DNA of 64,000 bases from Butyrivibrio sp. YAB3001 (GCF_900112195.1 NZ_FOKR01000003.1:267329-331328); one strand, 5' to 3'. Positions 52,495 through 61,218 are shown, counted from the first letter of the stretch. The notes: generated by a model not told the origin, from the sequence alone. Program-made: numbers and translations.

Positions 52495-53475
52495 TTAAAT
52501 TCCCATAAGTTTCTTGAATTCGCTATAATCAATAAGCTCGCCTGCTTTTGTGATAATGATCTTAGCCTTGTGTGCCTGATCAACAAGCTTATTCTGTTCA
52601 AGTTCAAGTACCATCATTGTAAATGGACTATCAAGCTTACCATCTCTGTTTCTTGATCTTCTGTGCTCAAGTGTTTCCTGTGGTGTGCTGTTAAGAAGAA
52701 CAGGGATATCTACCTGTGACATATAGTCGCTGTTTCCATGTGTCCACTCAACAATAAGCACCTGCTTTTCTGACATATCAACTTCATCATACCAAAGGGA
52801 TGCTTCATCACGGCCCATTCTCTTAAGCCAAAGCTTATCAGCGCCGTCCTTGAAGGCCTTCATTATCTGATCTACTTCATCAAAATCAGTCTCATTCGGT
52901 GTACCAAGGTAATTGTTTAATCCCTTTTCACCGCCTTCGCGATATGCTCTGAACCATGTGTCAGTCTCTTCATGTGCCTTATTTGCATCGTCTTCTGCCT
53001 CTTGCCATTTCTTTAAAACAGCCATATTCTCAGCAGACATGACACCTGCGTCAACCATTGCTCTTATTCCGCTCTCTCTATAAACATGAAGTCTTTCAGC
53101 ATCATTATACATAGGAATACGATGTGGATAGTTATCGCCGGACATTGTGTAGCTTCCTATTCCTGCCTGTTCAAGCAGATATGACAGGCATGACGCAATT
53201 TCTGATTTGCCAACTCCTGATCCACCACATACAGCAATGACTGCTCGTCCGTACTCATTGTTATCAATTGTCTTTTTAAGTTCTTCAATCAGTTTAGGAA
53301 AAATAGTTTTTGCCTTGCTAACATGACTTTCTCCAATCTCGATCTTATCACCAGGCATATCTCCATGTGGGATATCTGCAGGGATATCAATTGCAGAAAC
53401 CTTCTCTGCTGCACTTAAAAGCTTTTCTTTTACCAAATCGACATTTGCGCTAATCTTGCTGTAATTTGTATTCAT
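52495..53475 (-). CDS. P-loop kinase of uridine-kinase/phosphoribulokinase type, substrate unknown
   Basis: A 326-residue cytosolic nucleotide-binding protein. The N-terminal 70 residues are a helical extension; Walker A is CGGSGVGKSEIA (near residue 85), followed by SGDNYPHRIP, in the place of the uridine-kinase substrate loop, and a Walker B-like LIVEWTHGNSDY (near 240). HRRSRNRDGKLDSPF supplies a basic lid. This order fits the PRK/uridine kinase/pantothenate kinase group but not any standard fructokinase. It is translated just ahead of sucrose phosphorylase (AAAGAGGAGAATT at the start, 11-base gap downstream). Position suggests it phosphorylates a product or substrate of that enzyme; uridine kinase is the conservative alternative. 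Confidence 0.75.
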   Translation of the reverse strand: MNTNYSKISANVDLVKEKLLSAAEKVSAIDIPADIPHGDMPGDKIEIGESHVSKAKTIFPKLIEELKKTIDNNEYGRAVIAVCGGSGVGKSEIASCLSYLLEQAGIGSYTMSGDNYPHRIPMYNDAERLHVYRESGIRAMVDAGVMSAENMAVLKKWQEAEDDANKAHEETDTWFRAYREGGEKGLNNYLGTPNETDFDEVDQIMKAFKDGADKLWLKRMGRDEASLWYDEVDMSEKQVLIVEWTHGNSDYMSQVDIPVLLNSTPQETLEHRRSRNRDGKLDSPFTMMVLELEQNKLVDQAHKAKIIITKAGELIDYSEFKKLMGI

Positions 53476-53618
53476 AATTCTCCTCTTTTCTTATGATGCT
53501 AAACTTCGGTTATATTCGCATATTACATACGATATTTAGACAAGCATTTCGATAACATGACTAGTTAAAAAAGCCAAAACATGATAATGTATAAATATAC
53601 ATTTTAAAAAAATCATTT

Positions 53619-53647
53619 TTGACAACTCATTTCTCTCATGTTATTTT
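53619..53647 (+). promoter_or_regulatory. Promoter of the LacI regulator gene
   Basis: TTGACA (53619-53624) and TATTTT (53642-53647) with a 17-base spacer, about 80 bases ahead of the regulator start. The kinase promoter must read the other way from 53480-53600, where only a TGTATA/TATACA pair (53588-53601) is evident. Confidence 0.7.
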
Positions 53648-53730
53648 GTGACATATAGACAAACTATTTTTGTCGTTTGATTACAAAACATACAATAACT
53701 TTTTTTCTTTGTAAAGACCCAATTGAAAAT

Positions 53731-54756
53731 ATGATAACCATAAAAGAAATTGCAAAACAATTAAATATGAGCACCACAACGGTTTCAAACGTCATCCATG
53801 GAAAAACCGGTGAAGTATCTGATGATACCCTAAAAAAGGTCCAGGATTTTCTTGCAAAGGTTGACTATGTACCCAACATCAATGCTCGAAATCTTGCTCA
53901 GAACAAATCCAAGATAATCGGTCTTGCACTCAAAGCGCGTGCAGACAAATATGACAATCTGATCATGGACCCATTTGTTTCCGAGCTTATTGGTGGTGTT
54001 GAAGAGACTATAAGAAATGCCGGATATTTCATGATGCTGTACATCTCCAGCGATACAGTAGAGATAATGCGTCATGTTTCAACCTGGAACGTTGATGGTC
54101 TTATTCTTTTCGGTATGCTTGACGACGATGGAATCCGTGTCAGTGAAAAATACAAAAAACCAATCGTATGCATAGACACCTACAGCATTGAAGGCCTTAA
54201 GCACTTCACAAATGTGGGTCTTAATGATGAGCAGGGTTCTTATGACATCACGAATTATCTGATCAAAATGGGACATAAAAAGATAGCGTTTTTGTCAGAT
54301 AACACAAATGGTGTTGACCTTGCAAGATTAAATGGCTACAAAATGGCTCTTTCAGATGCAAAGATATCTTTCAGGCAGAGCAATTTCATCAAAATCCGTC
54401 CTCGAGAGGAAGAAATACAGGAAAGTCTTCGTGAAATATGTGAGAAGGTAAAGGATTTTACAGCAATTGTCTGTGTATCCGATCTCTATGCAGTAACACT
54501 TCTGGCAGCACTTGCCGACAGAGGAATAAATGTTCCGGACGATATCTCGATAGTAGGATTTGACGATAATATGCTGGGCAAGCTCCACAGACCGGCTCTC
54601 ACAACTGTCCATCAGGATATAAAAACCAAAGGCATTACCGCAGCCTCTACTCTGCTCAAACAGCTTGCAGGTGAAAAAACACCTAATCAGATTCAGCTTC
54701 CTACTCATCTTGTACTTCGCGACACTGTGAAAGACTTAAGATCTGCAGCAAAATAA
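53731..54756 (+). CDS. LacI-family transcriptional regulator
   Basis: A 341-residue repressor. The start at 53731 is set by the helix-turn-helix that must open the protein (MITIKEIAKQLNMSTTTVSNVIHG); a longer in-frame version from 53677 would put 18 odd residues before it. The hinge helix is NARNLAQNKSKIIG; the remainder is a periplasmic-binding-protein-like sugar sensor with IVCIDTYS, GFDDNMLGKLHRPALTTVHQD and the final LPTHLVLRDT. It lies between the divergent kinase-phosphorylase operon and the ABC importer genes, so it probably controls both. The twin palindromes at 54941-54958 and 55142-55159 are its likely operators. Confidence 0.93.
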   Translation: MITIKEIAKQLNMSTTTVSNVIHGKTGEVSDDTLKKVQDFLAKVDYVPNINARNLAQNKSKIIGLALKARADKYDNLIMDPFVSELIGGVEETIRNAGYFMMLYISSDTVEIMRHVSTWNVDGLILFGMLDDDGIRVSEKYKKPIVCIDTYSIEGLKHFTNVGLNDEQGSYDITNYLIKMGHKKIAFLSDNTNGVDLARLNGYKMALSDAKISFRQSNFIKIRPREEEIQESLREICEKVKDFTAIVCVSDLYAVTLLAALADRGINVPDDISIVGFDDNMLGKLHRPALTTVHQDIKTKGITAASTLLKQLAGEKTPNQIQLPTHLVLRDTVKDLRSAAK

Positions 54757-54818
54757 TCTGAACAGCAAATAGAACTTGTATAAACCATAAAAGGAATCTG
54801 CACCAAACAATAATATCA

Positions 54819-54881
54819 ATGTGGCTGGCACATCCAATTGTCTAAGTTGACAATAAACGGATTGGCTGCCACATTTTTTTT
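54819..54881 (+). terminator. Terminator of the LacI regulator gene
   Basis: ATGTGGC (54819-54825) pairs with GCCACAT (54867-54873), with inner CCAATTGTC/GACAAT and GATTGG contacts, and is followed by TTTTTTTT. It separates the regulator from the ABC operon. Confidence 0.8.
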
Positions 54882-54940
54882 GCTGACTATAACAATTGCT
54901 TAAACGTTTTCATTTTTTGGTGTACAGATTGAACAAAACC

Positions 54941-54958
54941 AACTTTTGCGCATAAGTT
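54941..54958. promoter_or_regulatory. Distal LacI-type operator O1 of the ABC importer operon
   Basis: AACTTTTGCGCATAAGTT: 18-bp palindrome around TGCGCA, with mismatches only at positions 6 and 13. The inverted form recurs as O2 downstream, 201 bp centre to centre. A cre-like half-palindrome (CTTAAACGTTTTCA) lies just upstream at 54899-54912. Confidence 0.8.
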
Positions 54959-55099
54959 ACCATTTTGTATATTTTAACGATTATTTGTTTATCAAAATTT
55001 AATATCTTTATAAAAATGTAATAATGTCACAAAGCTAGCATACAAGCGGCATTCACCATTTTAAACGTTCTAGGCAAAAATCTATTTTCAAAATACATC

Positions 55100-55128
55100 T
55101 TGTTTTTTGTGCATTTTTGTGCTATTTT
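55100..55128 (+). promoter_or_regulatory. Promoter of the ABC importer operon
   Basis: TTGTTT (55100-55105), 17-base spacer, TATTTT (55123-55128) with an extended TGC before it. The start point would be near 55135, so operator O2 covers about +7 to +25. Confidence 0.65.
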
Positions 55129-55141
55129 GATTGTAGCGTAC

Positions 55142-55159
55142 AACTTATGCGCAAAAGTA
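55142..55159. promoter_or_regulatory. Proximal LacI-type operator O2 of the ABC importer operon
   Basis: AACTTATGCGCAAAAGTA matches the inverted O1 site at 17 of 18 positions. It lies just downstream of the predicted transcription start and 55 bases ahead of the binding-protein ATG, a classic position for repression by roadblock and looping. Confidence 0.8.
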
Positions 55160-55213
55160 ACCGCCACAAAACTTACGGATTGTGGCACATTGCACAAAAA
55201 GGAGGATTTTTAA

Positions 55214-56554
55214 ATGAAAAAGAAACTCATGTCAGTTCTTTTAGCCGGAGCAATGGTTGCATCTCTTGCAGCTTGCGGCGAAACAGCAGCTGACACAACA
55301 TCATCTGACAACACACAGACAACTAATGACACAACAACTAATGACACAACAACTACAACTTCTGATACAACATCATCTGATGCTACAGGTTCAGGAAGCT
55401 CAGTTCGTTTGCTCAATGGTAAGCCTGAGATTAACGATCAGCTTCAGTCTCTTGCAGCTAAGTATCAGGAAGAAACAGGCAACACACTTGTTGTTGAGAC
55501 AATCGGTGGTGACACAAACGCTTCTGACGAACTTAAGAAGATGTATCAGGCTGACAACATGCCAGATATCTTCGTTATCGAAGCAAACCAGGCAGCTAAC
55601 TGGGATGGAATGCTTGCAGACCTTTCCGGTGAGGAATGGACAAACAAGACTGGATTCGAACTCATTGATTCTTCAATGGGAACAATCGGATTCCCTTACA
55701 CTGTAGAAGCTACTGCACTTGGTTACAATGCTGACCTTCTTGCAAAGGCTAACATCGATCCTGCTTCTCTTACATCTCCAGATGCATGGAAGGCAGCTTG
55801 CGAGACTCTTGATTCCAAGAAGGACGAGCTTGGCATCACAGCTGTATTTGGCTGGTGCGCAGAGCCTACAAACCTTGGCTGGTCATCAGGTACACACGTA
55901 TTTGGTCAGTATCTTGACGCTGGTCTTAAGGCTGACGACACAACATACATCGATCTTCTTAACGATGGTGGTAAGATTGATGAATCCAGAATGAAACATT
56001 TCGCTGAGTTTATCGGAATGATGAACCAGTACTCAGATCCTGCTCTTCTTATCGACGGCACATATGACAATCAGGTAGCCGGCTTCAAGGAAGGCAAATA
56101 TGTATTCATCACACAGGGTAACTGGTGTGTAACTTCTCCTGCAGATGTTAACTTCGAATGTGGATTTGCTCCTTATGCATTTGAAGATGGCATCAACACA
56201 ATCATTGCAGGACCACCTTCATACTGGGTTGCATATGCAAAGGGTAATGTAGATGGTGCAAAGGCATTCTTTAACTGGTGCGCAGGCGATTCAGCTCAGA
56301 ACATTCTTGTAAATGATGCTGGTCTTGTATCTCCATTTGATGATTGCACATATGAAGCTGTTAACCCATTCTATAAGAGCATGAACAGCTACATCACAGC
56401 TGGCAACTATTCAGGATGGCACACAATGCTTAAGAAAGATGGTCTTCAGAACGAGACATGTAACGTATTTGCAGACTATGCTAAGGGCAAACTTGATGCA
56501 GACGGCTTTGTATCAACAATGGCTCAGGTAATCTCTTCTTACTACGCACAGTAA
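55214..56554 (+). CDS. Sugar ABC transporter substrate-binding lipoprotein
   Basis: Captures an extracellular sugar for import. The 446-residue protein has a lipoprotein signal (SLAAC, Cys21), a 40-residue Thr/Ser/Asp linker, and a family 1 (carbohydrate) binding fold with NMPDIFVIEANQAANW, TVEATALGYNADLL, GKYVFITQGNW and PPSYWVAYAKG. AAAAAGGAGGATTTTTAA is an excellent site. The gene directly follows operator O2, and a terminator-like hairpin after it should raise its expression over the permeases. With sucrose phosphorylase next door, sucrose or a short fructan is the best guess. Confidence 0.93.
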   Translation: MKKKLMSVLLAGAMVASLAACGETAADTTSSDNTQTTNDTTTNDTTTTTSDTTSSDATGSGSSVRLLNGKPEINDQLQSLAAKYQEETGNTLVVETIGGDTNASDELKKMYQADNMPDIFVIEANQAANWDGMLADLSGEEWTNKTGFELIDSSMGTIGFPYTVEATALGYNADLLAKANIDPASLTSPDAWKAACETLDSKKDELGITAVFGWCAEPTNLGWSSGTHVFGQYLDAGLKADDTTYIDLLNDGGKIDESRMKHFAEFIGMMNQYSDPALLIDGTYDNQVAGFKEGKYVFITQGNWCVTSPADVNFECGFAPYAFEDGINTIIAGPPSYWVAYAKGNVDGAKAFFNWCAGDSAQNILVNDAGLVSPFDDCTYEAVNPFYKSMNSYITAGNYSGWHTMLKKDGLQNETCNVFADYAKGKLDADGFVSTMAQVISSYYAQ

Positions 56555-56566
56555 TATATAAACCCG

Positions 56567-56596
56567 CGGGCAGGGCATACATGTCCTGCCCGTTTT
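56567..56596 (+). terminator. Attenuating terminator between binding protein and permease genes
   Basis: CGGGCAGG/CCTGCCCG (56567-56574 and 56585-56592), extended by GCA/TGT, followed by TTTTATTC. Partial termination here would make more binding protein than permease. Confidence 0.8.
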
Positions 56597-56655
56597 ATTC
56601 TAAAGTCAGAGCAAAAAATTATTTCATTCACCACCTCACGAAAGGGGGATCATTT

Positions 56656-57705
56656 ATGAGTACATTTTCTATAGGAAGAAAGGCATCGTCATTCATCTGC
56701 CTTATAGCGGGAATTGTGCTTACAATCGTTGGTTTGGGTCTGTCTATTGCCGGCACAGGAAACGTGTATAGGGGAACAATGTTCGTGTGCGGAATAATCC
56801 TTTTCTTCATAGGATTGTACTTATTCCCAACGCTTAAGCATCACCGCTCAATTATCAATTTTATATTCCTTTTCCCACTGTTATTTGCATTTATGGTAAC
56901 AGTAATCATTCCGCTCATTCTCGGTATCGGTTATTCTTTTACTGACTGGAACGGTATCACAATGAAAGGCGTTGTTGGTCTTTCAAATTACACAAGAATG
57001 TTTAAGCAGCCAGCATTTCTGTGGTCTATTCTCTTAACTTTCCTGTTTGTTGTATTTAACATGATTTTAGTAAATCTTGTAGCTTTCCTGCTTGCTCTTC
57101 TCTGCACTTCCAAGATCAAAGGCTTAGGATTCTTTAGAGCAGCATACTTCCTTCCTAACCTTATCGGAGGAATCGTACTTGGTTATATCTGGCAGTTCAT
57201 TTTCAGTAACGTTGTTACCAAGTTCACAGGAACCTACTCAATGCTTTCGGATACAAACACAGCGTTTGTCGCTATTATTATCGTATATATCTGGCAGTAT
57301 GCAGGTTATATAATGCTTATCTACATCACCGGCCTTAACACAATCCCAGGTGACGTACTTGAGGCATCTGCCATCGATGGTGCTAACAAAATACAGACTC
57401 TTTTCAACATCAAGCTTCCTATGATAGCACCTACTATTACAATTTGTACCTTCCTTACACTTACATCTGCGTTCAAACAGTTCGATGTAAACCTTGCTCT
57501 TACAAATGGTAAAGGTTCAGTTCAGTTCCTTGGCAACTACATTGCAAACGGTACTGAAATGCTTGCACTTAATATCTACAGCACTGCAGTTATCAACAAT
57601 GATTATGCGCTTGGCCAGGCTAAAGCCGTACTGTTCTTCATCATTTTGGCTTGTGTATCAATCTTACAGGTTCGCCTGTCAAATAAGAAGGAGGTGGAAT
57701 TATAA
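56656..57705 (+). CDS. Sugar ABC transporter permease 1 (MalF/UgpA type)
   Basis: A 349-residue integral membrane protein. The start at 56656 (MSTFSIGRKASSF) follows GAAAGGGGGATCATTT; a longer in-frame ORF from 56581 begins inside the attenuator. Two N-terminal spans (about 12-60) precede the six-span permease core. The cytoplasmic EAA loop that contacts the ATPase reads EASAIDGANKIQTLFNIKLP near residue 235. Its stop overlaps the next start (TAATG). Confidence 0.93.
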   Translation: MSTFSIGRKASSFICLIAGIVLTIVGLGLSIAGTGNVYRGTMFVCGIILFFIGLYLFPTLKHHRSIINFIFLFPLLFAFMVTVIIPLILGIGYSFTDWNGITMKGVVGLSNYTRMFKQPAFLWSILLTFLFVVFNMILVNLVAFLLALLCTSKIKGLGFFRAAYFLPNLIGGIVLGYIWQFIFSNVVTKFTGTYSMLSDTNTAFVAIIIVYIWQYAGYIMLIYITGLNTIPGDVLEASAIDGANKIQTLFNIKLPMIAPTITICTFLTLTSAFKQFDVNLALTNGKGSVQFLGNYIANGTEMLALNIYSTAVINNDYALGQAKAVLFFIILACVSILQVRLSNKKEVEL

Positions 57706-58574
57706 TGCATACCAAAGAAAAAACTTCCAGCGTTATAATAAGACTAATCATAGCAATAATCATTGCTATATACGTATTATTCCCTTTCTTCCTGTTACTT
57801 ATAAATTCAGGAAAGGTTACATCTGATATTACCTCTAACCCGGTAAGCTTATCAGGTGCCAGCTTCTCACAGCTTTTGACTAACATCAAAGCTGTAATAA
57901 ACGATCCAAACTTTTTATTCTGGAGTTCCTTTGGATCATCTGCAATAATCACAATCCTGTCACTTGTACTCCTCTCACTCTTTGGAGCAATGGCAGCATG
58001 GGTTATCTGCCGTAACAAGACTGTTTGGTCAGTAGTTATTTACTTTACTTTCATCGCATCAATGATCATTCCTTTCCAGGTAGTAATGCTTCCACTTATT
58101 TCTACATTCCGCGATGTTGGTAAGTTTATCGGAATCTCAATGCTTCAGTCAGTTCCGGGAATTGTATTTGCTTATCTTGGATTCGGTGGAGCAATGACAG
58201 TGTTTATCTTAAACGGATTTATTAAGGGAGTTCCTTATGATCTTGAAGAAGCAGCTTCAATTGACGGATGCTCACCGGAGCAGACATTCTTCCAGATTAT
58301 TTTCCCACTCCTCACACCGGTTATTACAACTGTAACAATCCTGAATGGTATGTGGATCTGGAATGACTATCTTCTTCCTTCAATGATGCTTGGTCAGAAC
58401 GGAAAAGTAATGACAATCCCAATCGCGATTCAGAAGTTCGTTGGTTCTTACGTAAAGAGCTGGGATAGAATTCTTCCTGCTGCTCTGCTTGCTATTATTC
58501 CTATGATCATCATATTCCTGATTGCTCAGAAGCAGATCATGGAAGGAATGATTGAAGGAGCTGTTAAAGGTTAA
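57705..58574 (+). CDS. Sugar ABC transporter permease 2 (MalG/UgpE type)
   Basis: A 289-residue membrane protein with six spans and the EAA loop EEAASIDGCSPEQTFFQIIF near residue 185. AAGGAGGTGGAATTATA lies within the end of permease 1 and its start shares one base with that stop. No ATPase gene follows; importers of this type commonly use a shared MsmK/MalK-type ATPase encoded elsewhere. Confidence 0.94.
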   Translation: MHTKEKTSSVIIRLIIAIIIAIYVLFPFFLLLINSGKVTSDITSNPVSLSGASFSQLLTNIKAVINDPNFLFWSSFGSSAIITILSLVLLSLFGAMAAWVICRNKTVWSVVIYFTFIASMIIPFQVVMLPLISTFRDVGKFIGISMLQSVPGIVFAYLGFGGAMTVFILNGFIKGVPYDLEEAASIDGCSPEQTFFQIIFPLLTPVITTVTILNGMWIWNDYLLPSMMLGQNGKVMTIPIAIQKFVGSYVKSWDRILPAALLAIIPMIIIFLIAQKQIMEGMIEGAVKG

Positions 58575-58620
58575 TCAGTTATCAATTTATGCAAACATAT
58601 TTCTGATTGATGTGCTTATA

Positions 58621-58652
58621 CAAAAATGGATGCCCTCGGGCATCCATTTTTG
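58621..58652 (+). terminator. Terminator of the ABC importer operon
   Basis: Perfect 15-bp arms CAAAAATGGATGCCC/GGGCATCCATTTTTG with a two-base loop. The T-run is part of the 3' arm, so it works on either strand. Confidence 0.85.
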
Positions 58653-58682
58653 ATTTCAAAATAGGAATATCCTGTTACAGAA

Positions 58683-58821
58683 CAAAGAGTTGCTTTGCAA
58701 CTCTTTGCGAGCTGATGCGCGCAAGCTTTAGCTTGCATATACATCTGCGCATCAGTCGCATCCATAGCGGAGCGTTTTTTATTTCATAGGAATGCGGAGC
58801 AATTTCCTATGAAATAAAAAA
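58683..58821. repeat. Cluster of perfect palindromes between the ABC operon and manC
   Basis: Three hairpins follow one another: 11-bp arms CAAAGAGTTGC/GCAACTCTTTG (58683-58693, 58697-58707); a nested pair with CTGATGCGC/GCGCATCAG (58712-58720, 58747-58755) extended by TGCGA/TCGCA, enclosing GCAAGC/GCTTGC; and 18-bp perfect arms at 58775-58792 and 58804-58821. No coding potential. The unit recalls repetitive palindromic elements. Confidence 0.85.
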
Positions 58822-58853
58822 TGTCAGGGCTCGTATGAAACAATCCCTGACAT
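58811..58853 (-). terminator. Terminator of the SGNH-manC pair
   Basis: ATGTCAGGG/CCCTGACAT (58821-58829 and 58845-58853), followed on the minus strand by TTTTTTATTTC. It lies 28 bases past the manC stop and shares bases with the adjoining 18-bp palindrome. Confidence 0.88.
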
Positions 58854-58880
58854 CACATTTGAACTTTACAATATTTTATA

Positions 58881-60191
58881 TTAGAGCGCAAACTTCTGCT
58901 TATCATCTACGCTGATTGCTGATCCCAACTGAACCTCAATAAGTTTCAATTCTGACTCAGCAATTACTGTATGCTTGCATCCAGCCTTCATTGTAACCAC
59001 ATCACCGGGCCTTACTGCTGTTTCTACGCCATCGATTATAGTCTTACCGGTACCGGATATTACTACCCATACCTCATCTCTGTGATTATGGCTATGATAA
59101 TTCATTGAATGTCCGGCATTAAGAGTGACCTTGATTGTCATGCTCTCATTCTCAACATCTATTACTTTAAAGCTTCCCCAAGACTTATCAGCAAACATTA
59201 TTTGCTGCACTATTCCGTCTACAAAAGGTTTGATATATGAGCTCTGTTCCTTATCAGAAACAAGTATTCCCTCAGGAGAAGCAGAAATAACAACATCTGT
59301 AAGTCCCATTGCAAGAACAGGCACATCCATCTCATTTACAATGTGAACACCCTTACAGTTCTCGTTCATCATACCCTTACCAACAATGTTTTCTTCCATT
59401 GCCTCTGTAAGAGTATTCCATGTACCTAAATCCTTCCATTCTCCGCCAAAGCGCATTACCTGAATCCTGGATTCTTTTTCAACAACCGCGTAGTCGAAGG
59501 ATATCTTTGTAAGTGTATCATATTTATTGAAAAGATCCTGGTAATCAGTAAAATCAATTAACTCATGAGCCTTATCAAGAACATATTTAAGCTTATATGC
59601 AAAAACTCCGCCGTTCCAGAGAGCTCCCTGGCTGATATAATCCTGTGCAACTTCCACGGAAGGCTTTTCCTTAAAAGTAGCAACTTCACTTACCATGTCC
59701 TTAGATGAAGGAATAATATATCCATACTTTTCTGAAGGATATGTTGGCTCAATTCCCATAAGTACAAGATTTGCCTCACCTTTGTCAGCCTGATCCGACA
59801 ATGCCTTTAAAGCTTCAAAATATTCATCCTGAACATATGGATCAACAGGGCATACAACAACAGATTCTTCCGGGCTAATACCCTTTACATCCACAAGATA
59901 AGCTGTTGCCAGCGCAATTGCAGGGAATGTGTCTCTTCTGCATGGCTCAATTGATATTCCAACATCCTGTCCAAGCTGATTATGTATAGATGATACCTGT
60001 GTTTTACTTGTTGCAATAGTCACAGTAGCATCATTATCTACCTTCTTTATCTGACGGTAAACCCTTTGAACCATAGATTCATAGGTTCCATCTTCTTTTT
60101 TGAAGATCTTAATAAACTGTTTTGAACGAATGTCATTAGACAAAGGCCACAGACGCTTTCCTGAGCCTCCTGATAAAAGAACAATATTCAT
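58881..60191 (-). CDS. manC: Mannose-1-phosphate guanylyltransferase with cupin (phosphomannose isomerase-like) domain
   Basis: Makes GDP-mannose for capsule, exopolysaccharide or glycoprotein. The 436-residue protein has the nucleotidyltransferase opening MNIVLLSGGSGKRLWPLS, the Mg-binding PVDPYVQD, FKEKPSVEVA and WNGGVFAYK (about 1-330), then a type II phosphomannose isomerase cupin (about 340-436) with the metal-binding NYHSHNHRDEVWVV and PGDVV. The cupin makes bifunctionality possible; the full-length two-domain ManC is slightly longer (about 450-470), so isomerase activity is not certain. A weak AAAGGAATT site precedes it, 31 bases after the SGNH gene. Confidence 0.92.
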   Translation of the reverse strand: MNIVLLSGGSGKRLWPLSNDIRSKQFIKIFKKEDGTYESMVQRVYRQIKKVDNDATVTIATSKTQVSSIHNQLGQDVGISIEPCRRDTFPAIALATAYLVDVKGISPEESVVVCPVDPYVQDEYFEALKALSDQADKGEANLVLMGIEPTYPSEKYGYIIPSSKDMVSEVATFKEKPSVEVAQDYISQGALWNGGVFAYKLKYVLDKAHELIDFTDYQDLFNKYDTLTKISFDYAVVEKESRIQVMRFGGEWKDLGTWNTLTEAMEENIVGKGMMNENCKGVHIVNEMDVPVLAMGLTDVVISASPEGILVSDKEQSSYIKPFVDGIVQQIMFADKSWGSFKVIDVENESMTIKVTLNAGHSMNYHSHNHRDEVWVVISGTGKTIIDGVETAVRPGDVVTMKAGCKHTVIAESELKLIEVQLGSAISVDDKQKFAL

Positions 60192-60222
60192 TTTTTTACA
60201 ATAATTCCTTTAATATTTAGAT

Positions 60223-61218
60223 TTATACCTGCTGGCTTATAACAGCCATGTAATAAGAATATAAATTCTTATAAGTATCCTTATTATAATGAAGTCCATC
60301 TGAAGAATTAAATCCTACCTGCTGAAGGTATGAATAACTGTCGATCCAATGAACTCTTGCATCAAGGCCCTCTTTTAACGTCGAATTAAAAGATTCAATC
60401 TGTGAATTTGATACGCTCTGGCAGCTACCAACAGGTGTTACAGCAGAATAATAAACTGTAATCCCCGCATTAGTCCACTCATCAATATTATCGTTGATAA
60501 GTTTCACATACTTACTGGCATTTTTAAGATCATTGACACCAAAATTGATGATCATAGTAGTGCCATTGCCGGCATACTCAGAAATAGCAGGAATAGCTGT
60601 ATTCTTGAAATAGCTGTACCCCTCTCCGACTTTGGCAATATAAGCTTTATCATTAGAACCTATAGCCATTTCTAGCTGTACTGTCCTTGAATCTCCTACA
60701 AACAAGTAAGGAACACCGGGCATATCGTCTACCACATAATCACCTCTGATAAAGCCAATAGAATCATTGTACTGAACTTCATACCATCCATTATCAGTAG
60801 CTCCGATAACAGCCACCTCAGTTCCCCATGACACCTTTCCAAGCCTGTCATAGTCTGTTCCGGCGCCTGCTCTTACATTCACCGTATCACTGGCATATTT
60901 AGCTACAACAGCATCATACTGCTGAACAGTAAATACAGTGTGTTCAGACTCTAAAGTCTGTTCCTGGACTTCAGCTGGCACGTCAGGCTCAACAACATCA
61001 GATTCTGCTGTATCAGCATAATCAAGGCTTGTTGTCATAACGGCATTACTTACGCTATTAGTAACTGTTTCAATAACAGTTTCACTTGAAAGCCCTTCCG
61101 AGGATGCATACTCTGTTTCATCCTGCAAGGAAAAGCAAATATACATACCTACAGAAAAAAATGCCGCAAACATAACTAGTATAATCAGGTTTCTCTTTTT
61201 TTCTCTATTCATATCCAT
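60223..61218 (-). CDS. Exported SGNH/GDSL hydrolase with SH3 domain
   Basis: A 331-residue protein outside the membrane, held by an uncleaved N-terminal anchor (about 10-32). An SH3-type domain (about 105-165, VNVRAGAGTDYDRLG) precedes the SGNH esterase domain (about 168-331). The blocks are FVGDSRT (nucleophile Ser), the Gly of KVGEGYSY, NFGVNDL (Asn) and DGLHY with the catalytic Asp and His. GGAGCTGTAAT leads the start. Such proteins often deacetylate or acetylate-edit wall glycans or exopolysaccharide. Its pairing with manC suggests a mannose-containing surface glycan, which is inference. Confidence 0.87.
   Translation of the reverse strand: MDMNREKKRNLIILVMFAAFFSVGMYICFSLQDETEYASSEGLSSETVIETVTNSVSNAVMTTSLDYADTAESDVVEPDVPAEVQEQTLESEHTVFTVQQYDAVVAKYASDTVNVRAGAGTDYDRLGKVSWGTEVAVIGATDNGWYEVQYNDSIGFIRGDYVVDDMPGVPYLFVGDSRTVQLEMAIGSNDKAYIAKVGEGYSYFKNTAIPAISEYAGNGTTMIINFGVNDLKNASKYVKLINDNIDEWTNAGITVYYSAVTPVGSCQSVSNSQIESFNSTLKEGLDARVHWIDSYSYLQQVGFNSSDGLHYNKDTYKNLYSYYMAVISQQV

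Noticed and set aside
54899..54912. Second cre site at the ABC operon
   Set aside because: CTTAAACGTTTTCA matches only 12 of 14 cre positions and lacks the leading TG; kept only as a comment on the O1 entry.
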